DNA of 64,000 bases from Cytophagales bacterium (GTDB taxonomy: Bacteria; Bacteroidota; Bacteroidia; Cytophagales; Spirosomataceae). Under the pieces are notes generated by a model. The model was not told the DNA's origin and did no database searches. It saw only the letters and a program-made list of their open reading frames with translations. Within the stretch, counting starts at the first letter, position 1. Each line of letters begins with the position of its first letter. The position numbers and the translations under genes were made by a program. Below are positions 43,168 to 50,902 of this stretch, one piece after another. Location of the stretch: positions 112,317 through 176,316 of the forward strand of contig JAAFJE010000014.1 in NCBI GenBank assembly GCA_013298025.1, written 5' to 3'.

Positions 43168-44559
43168 ATGAATAAGACATACATCATTCCTTTTATTATA
43201 CTTACCCTTGTGCTGTCGGGTTGCTCTTTGGGTCTTCAAGAAATGAGCAGGGTAAAATACACTTGTCAAGCTCCACCTACGGGTATCACGGCAACGGCAG
43301 GGAGCAATGCCTATGACGTAAAACTAGCCTTGGCAGGTAGTACAACAGAGGTAGCAGAGGTGGTTTGGACGGTCAGCAAAGGAGCAAGTACCCAAAGCCA
43401 AACCATTAAGACTAGCCCTTTTGGCTATACATTTTCCTTGGCTACAAGTGGTACATACAATGTAACTGCTGTAGTGAAGAATATTTGTGGAGAAACAAGC
43501 ACTTTGCAAAGTACCTATAATGCAGCTTGTACGCAGGCTACTAGCCTTACTGCTGCCAACGGGAGTGTACCTTTGAGTGTAGCGTTGAGCTTAAACGGCA
43601 ATTTAAACGACATCGCTAAAGTAGAATGGAGCATCAGCAAAGGCGGCGTTGTGGTTGATAGCAGTACTCAAAGAGCAAGCCCTTTTGCATTTACTACAAA
43701 AGCAATAGCACTTACGTCATACGAGGGTAAACTAGATGTAAGTGCCAAAGTAACTACGAGTTGTGCTGGTGTTTATACACTCACAGGCACGTATGATTAC
43801 TTTTTTGTGGATGTAGTAAGCGTAATAGGTGGCACATTTGCGATGGGTAGTAATGTTAATGCCAATGAACAGCCCGTACACAATGTAACCGTGAATAGTT
43901 TTTATATGGGTAAATATGAAGTAACGGTAGCAGAGTTTAGGCGCTTTATAGAGGCTACGGGCTATATAACCGATGCTGAAAAAATAGGAAATAGTTATGC
44001 TTATTTCAATAATACTTGGCAATACAAGTCAGGAGTCAATTGGCGTTACAATGCTGTTGGAATAGTTAGGAGTACCACCGAAGACAAACATCCCGTGATA
44101 CATATTAGTTGGAATGATGCGGTTGCGTATTGTACTTGGTTAAGTAATAAGACAGGGAAAACCTATCGTTTGCCTACCGAAGCAGAATGGGAATATGCAG
44201 CTAGGGGGGGAATTAATAGTAAGGGTTATACCTATTCAGGTAGCAATAGCATAGACGAAGTAGCTTGGTACAGTAGTAACGCAAATTCAGCTACACACGA
44301 GGTAGGACTAAAAAAAGCCAATGAATTGGGTTTGTATGATATGAGTGGCAATGTATGGGAGTTTTGTAGTGATTGGTATGGTGCATACAGCAGCAGTTCT
44401 AGTAGCAACCCTACAGGGCCTGGTAGTGGTACTTATCGGGTTTTTCGTGGCGATTGCTGGAGCAACAATGCTCCGGGTAGTCGGGTAGCGCTTCGGGGCT
44501 ACACCACCCCTGAGACTCGTAACAGCGGTTACGGCTTCCGTATAGTTTTAATCCCTTAG
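43168..44559 (+). CDS. SUMF1-domain lipoprotein, tandem copy 3 with two Ig-like repeats
   Basis: This 463-residue protein has the same signal and lipobox as copies 1 and 2, then two Ig/PKD-like repeats (about 30-118 and 119-212, each with a VEWSISKG or VVWTVSKG strand), then SUMF1. It is longer than its neighbours by one Ig-like repeat. Motifs include VSVIGGTFAMGSN, HISWNDAVAYCTWLS, YRLPTEAEWEYAARGG and GNVWEFCSDWYG. Residues 432-455 are the variable segment. The stalk length difference suggests modular variation of a surface adhesin-like protein. Confidence 0.88.
   Translation: MNKTYIIPFIILTLVLSGCSLGLQEMSRVKYTCQAPPTGITATAGSNAYDVKLALAGSTTEVAEVVWTVSKGASTQSQTIKTSPFGYTFSLATSGTYNVTAVVKNICGETSTLQSTYNAACTQATSLTAANGSVPLSVALSLNGNLNDIAKVEWSISKGGVVVDSSTQRASPFAFTTKAIALTSYEGKLDVSAKVTTSCAGVYTLTGTYDYFFVDVVSVIGGTFAMGSNVNANEQPVHNVTVNSFYMGKYEVTVAEFRRFIEATGYITDAEKIGNSYAYFNNTWQYKSGVNWRYNAVGIVRSTTEDKHPVIHISWNDAVAYCTWLSNKTGKTYRLPTEAEWEYAARGGINSKGYTYSGSNSIDEVAWYSSNANSATHEVGLKKANELGLYDMSGNVWEFCSDWYGAYSSSSSSNPTGPGSGTYRVFRGDCWSNNAPGSRVALRGYTTPETRNSGYGFRIVLIP
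44461..44532 (+). other. Variable 24-codon segment of lipoprotein 3
   Basis: Between RVFRGDCW and GFRIVLIP; 18 of the 24 codons end in C or T. Confidence 0.6.
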
Positions 44560-44566
44560 TTTATAG

Positions 44567-44682
44567 GCAGCCATCTGTTGTCTGTTAACCGTTAACCGTT
44601 AATTGTTATCCGTCATCGGTTATCGGTTTGTTTTGTCCTGAGATAAGTCGGTTTTTAAGCCAAGCTATTTTAGGACAAGACA
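44567..44682 (-). repeat. GATAAC-type repeat and right copy of the flanking inverted repeat
   Basis: TCTGTTAACCG and TATCCG units at 44567-44628 are followed by the inverted copy (44629-44682) of the element at 40556-40612, with GTCCTGAGATAAG and CTATTTTAGGAC at its ends. Each copy is also an imperfect hairpin by itself. Confidence 0.65.
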
Positions 44683-44771
44683 CTTTCTTTTTTATACACA
44701 TTTGCTAATTATTTTTGATTATACTCAATTTTTACGCTAAGTTTGCTGTATAATTTAACGCAAGTGTATAG

Positions 44772-44980
44772 CATACAGCACGTTTGAAAGAACTCCGTAA
44801 GGCTCGGAAACTTTCGCAAGTCGAACTATCAAATCTAATGGAAGTACATTTTACGCAGGTTTCGCACTATGAAAGAGGCGAGTCCTAAGCCATGACCAGA
44901 CTGGCAAAGGTTTATACACTACCACCGATTGCTTGATGAATGATACTAATGAGGATTCAAACTTTATTACATCCATAGCT
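44772..44980 (+). pseudogene. Broken XRE-family HTH regulator
   Basis: The frame LKELRKARKLSQVELSNLM followed by EVHFTQVSHYERGES is a clear XRE-type helix-turn-helix, but there is no good start and a TAA follows ES at 44886-44888. The expected continuation reappears in another frame (TTDCLMNDTNED, 44923 on). It stands directly upstream of a small toxin-antitoxin pair, whose toxin is also dead. Confidence 0.6.
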
Positions 44981-45193
44981 ATGAAACAGATAACGCTCAA
45001 TATTCCCGAAAATAAGTTTGCTTTTTTTATGCAGTTGGTTCATTCCTTGAACTTTGTACAAGTGGCCGAATCGCCAAGTGAGTACAACCCCGAGTTTGTT
45101 GATAAGATAAAAAATAGCCAACGGGAATATAAAGAAGGACATTTTGTAACGGTTGAAAAAGAAAATTTTAAATCATTTTTAGGTATCGAATGA
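44981..45193 (+). CDS. Antitoxin-like small protein
   Basis: Seventy residues from MKQITLNIPENKFAFFMQLV; a longer frame upstream belongs to the broken HTH gene. The pattern (N-terminal beta strand, helix, then FVTVEKENFKSFLGIE) fits small antitoxins paired with YoeB/RelE toxins. Its TGA overlaps the ATG of the toxin pseudogene (ATGA), the usual arrangement. With the toxin dead, it may be a relic or may still neutralise related toxins. Confidence 0.65.
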   Translation: MKQITLNIPENKFAFFMQLVHSLNFVQVAESPSEYNPEFVDKIKNSQREYKEGHFVTVEKENFKSFLGIE

Positions 45194-45459
45194 GTTATCG
45201 CATTGATTTTACCAAGTAAGCTGAAAATGATATTGACTTCCATCGGAAGTCTGGTAATAGGGCGGTACTCAAAAAAATATATACGCTTTTGGAGGAACTT
45301 ACCGAACATCCATTTACAGGTACTGGTAAGCCCGAAGCACTAAAATATGATTTGACAGGCTTGTAGTTTCGTAGAATTAACCACGAACATAGGCTCATTT
45401 ATGAAGTTAATGGTGATACGATTGTCATTATTGTTGCCGCAAAAGGGCATTATGCGTAA
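45190..45459 (+). pseudogene. YoeB/Txe-family toxin with two in-frame stops
   Basis: Translation gives MSYRIDFTK, stop (45217-45219), then IYTLLEELTEHPFTGTGKPE and ALKYDLTGL, stop (45364-45366, where the family has Trp), then FRRINHEHRLIYEV and VAAKGHYA. The conserved GKPE, RRINxEHRL and HY motifs identify a YoeB-type ribosome-dependent mRNA endonuclease. Two nonsense changes inactivate it, while the rest of the 89 codons is well kept, so the loss is recent. Confidence 0.8.
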
Positions 45460-45477
45460 CATGAATCATCAAGTAAT

Positions 45478-45540
45478 TTGACACACCAACCCTTGTATAG
45501 CCGTAGCAATGCCACGGCTATACAAGGGTTGGTGTGTCAA
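45478..45540. terminator. Long perfect hairpin, bidirectional terminator (REP-like, family B)
   Basis: A 27-bp stem (opening TTGACACACCAACCCTTG) encloses AGCAATGCC. It carries the TAGCCGT/ACGGCTA core of the hairpin at 37777. The stop codon of the minus-strand caspase gene lies within its right arm. Confidence 0.75.
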
Positions 45541-46346
45541 TACGATTGTACCGTAATTCTGGGGTTTTGTTTGTATAGCTGTTGATGCGTAAGGTTGTTG
45601 TTTTTCAATACGCTACTCATCTTTACATTGGTTAAGTTTTCGAGGTTTAGCCAAAATTCATTTGCCTTGCCATTTCGTGCCAGTACCTCATCAAAGGCTT
45701 GTCTGAACACGTGCTGAAACACACTTCCTTGCGTATTGCTTACAGATACTTCACCTCTTTGGGCAGCACAAACCATGATTTTTTTACCAATGCCTTTAAA
45801 AGATGTGCCAAAATCCCAAAAAACCTCCCGTAGCAATTGATTCGCTACGGGAGGACTTTTGGTAATAACTGGCTGATTACGAAACACAATGTTATTACAA
45901 CAATCGGCAATGACCAAGCAAAGGCGTGGTTTACGTCGTTGAATGGCATCCGCTAGTACTTGCATAGCCAAGACTTCCGCACCGAAGTTAAGACTAGGAT
46001 AATTCGAGTTGTCGAGGTTAGCACCATGTCCAGAAAAGTAAACGGCAATGCCACTATTGGGTGTTAGTTGCACTTGATTGATGGCATTCAGTAAAGCTTT
46101 AGGTGTAAAGTTACTGTCTGTATGCTGATACACCGCTACCGTCATGCCGGCATTTGTAGCTTTCTCACTGAGAAATGCCTGCATATATTGCAAGTCGTTT
46201 TGTCGGTCTGATTTTCGGCTCGCCTCCGAAAAATCAACTGCCAAGAAGAGGTGCAGCGTAGGTTTGGATGCTTGTTGAGGCCTGTTGAAAAAGGGCATCA
46301 ACGCACCTACATGAGCGATTTTTTTCGTAAAAGTTCTCCGATTCAT
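45537..46346 (-). CDS. Caspase-family peptidase (DCCNN type) with Tat-like leader
   Basis: This 269-residue protein starts MNRRTFTKKIAHVGALM, resembling a twin-arginine signal. The caspase domain has His in IAVYFSGHGANL and Cys in LVIADCCNNIVF. The DCCNN form is shared with the protein at 49100, so these two make a subgroup apart from the DACRN proteins. It is the last gene of a minus-strand group with a small secreted protein and the sigma factor. Tat export is an inference from the leader only. Confidence 0.82.
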   Translation of the reverse strand: MNRRTFTKKIAHVGALMPFFNRPQQASKPTLHLFLAVDFSEASRKSDRQNDLQYMQAFLSEKATNAGMTVAVYQHTDSNFTPKALLNAINQVQLTPNSGIAVYFSGHGANLDNSNYPSLNFGAEVLAMQVLADAIQRRKPRLCLVIADCCNNIVFRNQPVITKSPPVANQLLREVFWDFGTSFKGIGKKIMVCAAQRGEVSVSNTQGSVFQHVFRQAFDEVLARNGKANEFWLNLENLTNVKMSSVLKNNNLTHQQLYKQNPRITVQSY

Positions 46347-46401
46347 TAGCGTACTAGGTTGTTATGGGTGTTGGATTTATGCAAAAATGTTTAGTTTTGG
46401 A

Positions 46402-46893
46402 TTATGGTTTAGCAAAAGCCATCTGCAAAAAATCTTTTACTTGTTTTTGTGCAGGGTCAAAATCTTCGGTTTTATTGAGTTGGTTTCCTACAAAACGCCA
46501 AACGTTGCAGTCGGTATTGATAAGTACATCAAGCGTTTGCCCGTTATGGTGAAACCGTAAGCCTAGTGAGGGCGTAAAAATGCAGTTTTTCATTAGATTA
46601 TCAAATCCATAATGGGCATCTGTTCCTAAAATCTTTTTGATAGCAATACTATTTTCTGGCGTTAATAGACTTCTTTTTAGCACTTTAAAGCCATTAAACT
46701 GCTCACCTCCAGCACTCGGAAGGGGCTCTAGTAAGAATACTTCTATGCTGGTAGCTTCGGCTAAAATAGCCGAGGCATTGGTCCCTAAAAACTGCTTTAC
46801 TTTGGGCTGAATGGGTATATGTTGGGCATACGCATACCCACTATACATATAGCACAGGCAGCAACACAAAAATAACCAATAGCGTCGTGTCAT
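46402..46893 (-). CDS. Small secreted protein of unknown function
   Basis: This 163-residue protein has a signal peptide (YAYAQ). The mature part is alpha-beta with EVFLLEPLPSAGGEQFNGFKV and CIFTPSLGLRFHHNGQTLDVL. I do not recognise the family. The gene sits 40 bp after the sigma factor and 55 bp before a caspase gene in one direction, so it belongs to the same operon. Its small size and secretion would fit a regulator or inhibitor of the exported proteases, but this is a guess. Confidence 0.65.
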   Translation of the reverse strand: MTRRYWLFLCCCLCYMYSGYAYAQHIPIQPKVKQFLGTNASAILAEATSIEVFLLEPLPSAGGEQFNGFKVLKRSLLTPENSIAIKKILGTDAHYGFDNLMKNCIFTPSLGLRFHHNGQTLDVLINTDCNVWRFVGNQLNKTEDFDPAQKQVKDFLQMAFAKP

Positions 46894-46933
46894 AATGATA
46901 AAATAAAACAGTTGAAAATAATAGCGTACTCAC

Positions 46934-47575
46934 TCAATAACTTAGTCTAAACTTCTCTTTCAAATACTTGGCACATTTAAAGCGTTTTTGCGTTGCCGAA
47001 TCCAAGGTTAATTGTAGGGCATCGGCAATGACTTGTAAAGAAGCGTCTTCTACATAAAAAAGCTGTAGCACCAAACGGCAATCATCTCGAAGTAAATCAA
47101 AAGCCCTTTGAAGTTTGTTAAAAATCCATTGGCGTTCTTCTTCGTTATATGCTTGGTCTTCTATCGCCGATATAAACGATTCGTCATCGTCGCTGTCTTG
47201 TGCCTTGCTCGTAAACAATACCGTATCGGCATCAGACGCTTGTGCGTCTTCTACGTTTATACTCATCGTTTCTTTGCTACGAGCTATTTTTTTGTGTTGC
47301 TTCAAGCATTGATTTTGGAAAATTTTGTAAAAAAAAGAACTCACCTTTGCCCCCGATTGCCATTGATACGCTCTTGAACGAAGCTTTTCTAAAAAAATAG
47401 CCAAACAATCTTGCAAGAGGTCTTCGGCAAGTTCGAGCGTCATACCATTTTTTAAGGCATAAGGCATACAAGTATCATACACCTGTTGGTATAAAAAGCG
47501 AAAAGCAAGCGGTTTTTCGAGGCATAAATCTTCGTATAATAATTGGTCTGAGGAGCGGTAGTTTGTTACATTCAT
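46934..47575 (-). CDS. ECF-type RNA polymerase sigma factor
   Basis: About 213 residues from MNVTNYRSSDQLL; a longer frame reaches 47665, but its extra 30 residues look non-coding. The sigma-2 region is FRFLYQQVYDTCMPYALKNG and LAEDLLQDCLAIFLEKL. The sigma-4 region is LRDDCRLVLQLFYVEDASLQ and VIADALQLTLDSATQKRFKC, a helix-turn-helix. Between them is an acidic linker (DSDDDESF). It is the only sigma factor in the window, in the middle of an island carrying six copies of one promoter-like motif, so it is the natural candidate to read them. A weak variant (TTGTATTAATA) lies 43 bp upstream of its own start. Confidence 0.85.
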   Translation of the reverse strand: MNVTNYRSSDQLLYEDLCLEKPLAFRFLYQQVYDTCMPYALKNGMTLELAEDLLQDCLAIFLEKLRSRAYQWQSGAKVSSFFYKIFQNQCLKQHKKIARSKETMSINVEDAQASDADTVLFTSKAQDSDDDESFISAIEDQAYNEEERQWIFNKLQRAFDLLRDDCRLVLQLFYVEDASLQVIADALQLTLDSATQKRFKCAKYLKEKFRLSY

Positions 47576-47682
47576 AATGGAATGGATATGGTCTAAAAAT
47601 CCTATAAAGACATTAAGTATTAATACAAATCTAGGTGTAGAACATTTTACAAACAAATTCACCATGTTGTAAAATCTTTACG

Positions 47683-48759
47683 CTATTTAGGAAGTGCTTT
47701 TGCTTCTATTCCCAAGGTAAGGCTATAGACCATCCAATAACTGTCTTGTTTGGTAGGTGCTTGCTGAGGCATCAGTACACGTCCTACAGAGGTAACTTTG
47801 GCAGGGATGGGCGTTTTTTCATTAAAGCGTTCTACGTCATGATACACCGTTGTGCGGCAATACCATTTTTTATTACTTTGTAAACGAAATGAGTCTAATA
47901 AATTCAAAGTACTTTTTTTGAATACCAATACCGAAGGATTTTTTCGTAAAAAATGCAGCAGGCTCGTCAAGTTGTATTGTTTACTATTGCCTTTGTTGTC
48001 TTGAATAGTAAAAAAAGCTGATGGCGTTAAAAATACCTTCATGGCATCTTCTATGGCCATGATTTTATCTTCGCTGGTGGTGCTGTCGATACTAGCCAAA
48101 TGACTAAGGATAGCCGTAATTTTTTTATCAACAGACCAATCAATCAATGGAATAGGGGCAACAGGAATGGGAGGCATAAGGGTTGTTTTGCTAAGAATAT
48201 GTGTGATAAGGGCAAATTTCACCTTTCTTTTGGTATCATTGAATACCCGAAAGAAAAACTGTAAGGTATCTTCTTTTTCTACACTAATATCGCCCATACT
48301 ACCCGTAAATGCCACAGGCACTTGCACCCGATACGTCGATACAAGGGCTTCTTCTTTGCTCGCCGAGTCAAGAGCGTTTATGCTCATTTCGTCCCTGTCT
48401 AATTCAAGCGTTCCTTTTCCATGATAAAGCACCTGCACCAGCCTAAGCGATTCGCTAGGTTTCAGTAAGGGTTTTTCAAGCAACGAAACGAGGCTATTGG
48501 CAGGTTTCAAATTGTCTGGAATGAGGTGTGCCACTTGTACAACTTCTGAATCTTTTTCAAAAAAAACTTTCACCAAGCCCGCAACTTTGGTAGAATCATT
48601 GCTTCTGATGAGCTTATTCCATTCTTTTTGATAGAGCTTCAGGGTTGTATTGATGAGCTTGGTATGGGCAGGCGGAATTTCGGAAGGCTCAGTTTTTTGA
48701 GCATAGCATGAAAGCATACAACCGAACATAAGTAAACTAACAAAGAGTTTTTGGTACAT
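47683..48759 (-). CDS. Secreted protein of unknown family, paralog of 52721-53770
   Basis: This 358-residue protein has a signal peptide (SCYAQ). It is alpha-beta and shares with the 349-residue protein at 52721 the order of a helical N-terminus, NKPLL or EKPLL near residue 95, a DKIxAIxD segment in the middle, a WYCRTTVYHDVERF or WFARATTYHEVSRF motif and the end SYWMVYSLTL. The family is not recognised. It is led by island promoter copy d, opposite copy c. Two copies in the regulon suggest a structural or partner role for the caspases. Confidence 0.7.
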   Translation of the reverse strand: MYQKLFVSLLMFGCMLSCYAQKTEPSEIPPAHTKLINTTLKLYQKEWNKLIRSNDSTKVAGLVKVFFEKDSEVVQVAHLIPDNLKPANSLVSLLEKPLLKPSESLRLVQVLYHGKGTLELDRDEMSINALDSASKEEALVSTYRVQVPVAFTGSMGDISVEKEDTLQFFFRVFNDTKRKVKFALITHILSKTTLMPPIPVAPIPLIDWSVDKKITAILSHLASIDSTTSEDKIMAIEDAMKVFLTPSAFFTIQDNKGNSKQYNLTSLLHFLRKNPSVLVFKKSTLNLLDSFRLQSNKKWYCRTTVYHDVERFNEKTPIPAKVTSVGRVLMPQQAPTKQDSYWMVYSLTLGIEAKALPK

Positions 48760-48823
48760 AACAATACTTGATTAAGTGAAAAGATTTTTTAGGCTGCCTT
48801 CTCGAAACAAGAACGCTCTTTAT

Positions 48824-48856
48824 TATTAATACCCTCAAGGAGCATTTCCTTATCAG
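48824..48856 (-). promoter_or_regulatory. Island promoter motif, copy d
   Basis: On the minus strand: CTGATAAGG, 13 bp, GGGTATTAATA, 65 bp ahead of the gene at 48759. It is divergent from copy c at 49038, so both operons of this 340-bp gap carry the motif. Confidence 0.8.
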
Positions 48857-49037
48857 TAGTAAAGCATATTTTTTTAAAAAAAATGACCGCTTACTCATTT
48901 ATTTGCCAATATCTTCCCTTTTTCCCTGAAAAGTAGTATATTTTCTTTTTCCTGTGTAAACTATTATCCTGCTTGCCTGCTAAAAGCTTACATCATTATT
49001 CACGCTTGTTTTATTTTAAAAAAAAGTTGCCCTTTTA

Positions 49038-49070
49038 CTGATAAGGTTTTGTCTTACGAGGGTATTAATA
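49038..49070 (+). promoter_or_regulatory. Island promoter motif, copy c
   Basis: CTGATAAGG, 13 bp, GGGTATTAATA, about 30 bp ahead of the chosen start of the caspase gene at 49100. A longer reading frame would start inside the motif, which supports the later start. Confidence 0.8.
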
Positions 49071-49099
49071 TATACAGACATACCAAATTTTACATATTT

Positions 49100-50248
49100 A
49101 TGAAAGCAAACATACCTGCAAAAATTCTATTATGCTTTATTTTTTTGAGTATATCTATAAAAAGTAAAGCACAAACCTTTCATGCCATTATTTTGGCCGA
49201 TACACAAGACCCACAAATTGGTATTACCGTAGTAAAAGATTTGTCGAGTATGTCGAAGCGGCTCGATTCTATTGCTACCAAAATAGGCTATCAGATGCAC
49301 CTTGTGGTGATGTCGAATCAAAATTTTAATAGCAAGGCTTTAGAAAGTACTTTACAGCAACTCAGTTGTAATCCTGACGATATTATCTTTTTTTATTATA
49401 CCGCTCACGGGTACAGTCCTACGGAAAAAAATGATAGTAGGTTTCCTTACCTCTATTTGAAAGACAACAACAGTTTTTCACTCGAAGGTGTACACCAGCA
49501 ATTTGTTGGTAAAAAAGTAAGGCTTTGCATCACCATGGGCGATTGCTGTAATAATTTAATACCCAGTTCAGCACTCAAACAAAGCCGACTTATTACAAGA
49601 GGAATTACTACAACGCAAGATGCCGAGATACTCGCAAAGCTATTTTTAGGGTACAGGGGGAGCATTATTGTGAGTAGTGCTGAAAAAGGAAAAAAGGCAG
49701 TAGCAGACCCTTTGAAAGGGGGGTACTACACTTTTGCTTGGTTGGAAGCCATCCGCCAAGCGTCGTACAATAACGTTACGATTGATTGGGAACATTTGTT
49801 GAAAGATGCCGAAAACCGTTTGCAACAAGTAGAGGCCTTTTTATCATCAAACGAAAAACACAGTTCCATTTGGCAAGTAAACGTAACGCCAGCCGATACT
49901 CCAGCACCTATCAATCCAGAACCGGCACCCGTTACTCCGCCAACACCACCTGTGGTAAGTTTTGATGAAATGAATGCGTTTTTGAATAGTCTAGCCAACC
50001 TCAAAACTCCATATCAACAAAGAGAAAAGCTAAGACAACAAAAAAGCACGCAATTGTTTGCCCCCAATGCTCTTGTCGCCATCTACATACAGTCGCCAGA
50101 TAAACCTGTGGAAGTCAAGCCTATAGACGAATACCTACCCACGGTATTGGTATCGCCGAATATCAAAGGCTTTAATTTTATTGAACGGCTTTCAAGGGTT
50201 GGACCTGACGGCAGATATAGCCTTATTACAATCCAAGAAATCAGATGA
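49100..50248 (+). CDS. Exported caspase-family peptidase (DCCNN type)
   Basis: About 382 residues from MKANIPAKILLCFIF with a signal ending SKAQ. The caspase domain has His in FFYYTAHGYSP (usual Gly replaced by Ala before His) and Cys in CITMGDCCNNLIP. A Pro-rich linker (PEPAPVTPPTPPVV) leads to a 100-residue C-terminal domain (FDEMNAFLNSLANLKTPYQQ, then a beta-rich end) that is not recognised. It is the first gene of a long plus-strand operon running to at least 56773. Confidence 0.83.
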   Translation: MKANIPAKILLCFIFLSISIKSKAQTFHAIILADTQDPQIGITVVKDLSSMSKRLDSIATKIGYQMHLVVMSNQNFNSKALESTLQQLSCNPDDIIFFYYTAHGYSPTEKNDSRFPYLYLKDNNSFSLEGVHQQFVGKKVRLCITMGDCCNNLIPSSALKQSRLITRGITTTQDAEILAKLFLGYRGSIIVSSAEKGKKAVADPLKGGYYTFAWLEAIRQASYNNVTIDWEHLLKDAENRLQQVEAFLSSNEKHSSIWQVNVTPADTPAPINPEPAPVTPPTPPVVSFDEMNAFLNSLANLKTPYQQREKLRQQKSTQLFAPNALVAIYIQSPDKPVEVKPIDEYLPTVLVSPNIKGFNFIERLSRVGPDGRYSLITIQEIR

Positions 50249-50290
50249 AAACTTATTTTTTATTTATAAATAATTAAAAATCAAATATAT

Positions 50291-50902
50291 ATGAAAAAGA
50301 CAAGAATTGTACTACTGCTATGTTATTTCATCGTGGGTTGTATGCCTGCTTTTGCCCAACAGGATTTACCACAAGAACGTTTAGAGGAATTTAAGGAGCT
50401 TTCCAGAAGGAAGATAGACGACTTATTACAGTTTATCCGACAAATAACCGATAAATCGCTATCAATGGATCAACGGCGTGGTGCTATTCGTTCGGCCATG
50501 CAATTGTTTGTAGCAACTTATACCGATGAAAATGGCGTAGAAAGAGCACCTACCATTCAGGTTTCTAGGAAAAATGGCCAAGTGATTACAATGGATTTAA
50601 AAGCTTATTTCAACAAACTCCTGACGCTCAGGTTTGAAGATGTAAAAGTGTCTTCTTACGATGTGGCGACAGTGAGTGATTTTGAGAAAGGAACAGATAA
50701 CAAATACCATGCTACAGGTAACTATTTCCAAGATTTTAAAGGGTATCAAAATGGCCAATTGGTGTATCATAGCCAAGATAAAAAAAAGGTAGCCATCACA
50801 GGCGAAAATGCAAAAGTGTATGAAGACATCGGCGCAGATATGTTGAAAATTTATTTTGGTAATATCGTCGTAGAAGAAACAAAGAACAATCCAGCAAATT
50901 AG
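50291..50902 (+). CDS. Secreted protein of unknown function
   Basis: This 203-residue protein has a signal peptide (MPAFAQ) then a helical segment (LEEFKELSRRKIDDLLQFIR) and beta-rich C-terminus. A segment APTIQVSRKNGQVITMDLKA followed by a helix resembles part of the paralogous proteins at 47683 and 52721 (a T-Q-x-x-x-x-G strand before a helix). Family unknown. Its stop codon is followed directly by the ATG of the next gene, so the two are translationally linked in the caspase operon. Confidence 0.65.
   Translation: MKKTRIVLLLCYFIVGCMPAFAQQDLPQERLEEFKELSRRKIDDLLQFIRQITDKSLSMDQRRGAIRSAMQLFVATYTDENGVERAPTIQVSRKNGQVITMDLKAYFNKLLTLRFEDVKVSSYDVATVSDFEKGTDNKYHATGNYFQDFKGYQNGQLVYHSQDKKKVAITGENAKVYEDIGADMLKIYFGNIVVEETKNNPAN

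Noticed and set aside
36284..44559. True formylglycine-generating enzymes that activate sulfatases
   Set aside because: The SUMF1 domains lack a recognisable catalytic Cys pair, are exported or lipid-anchored, and no sulfatase gene is in the window. A binding role is preferred.
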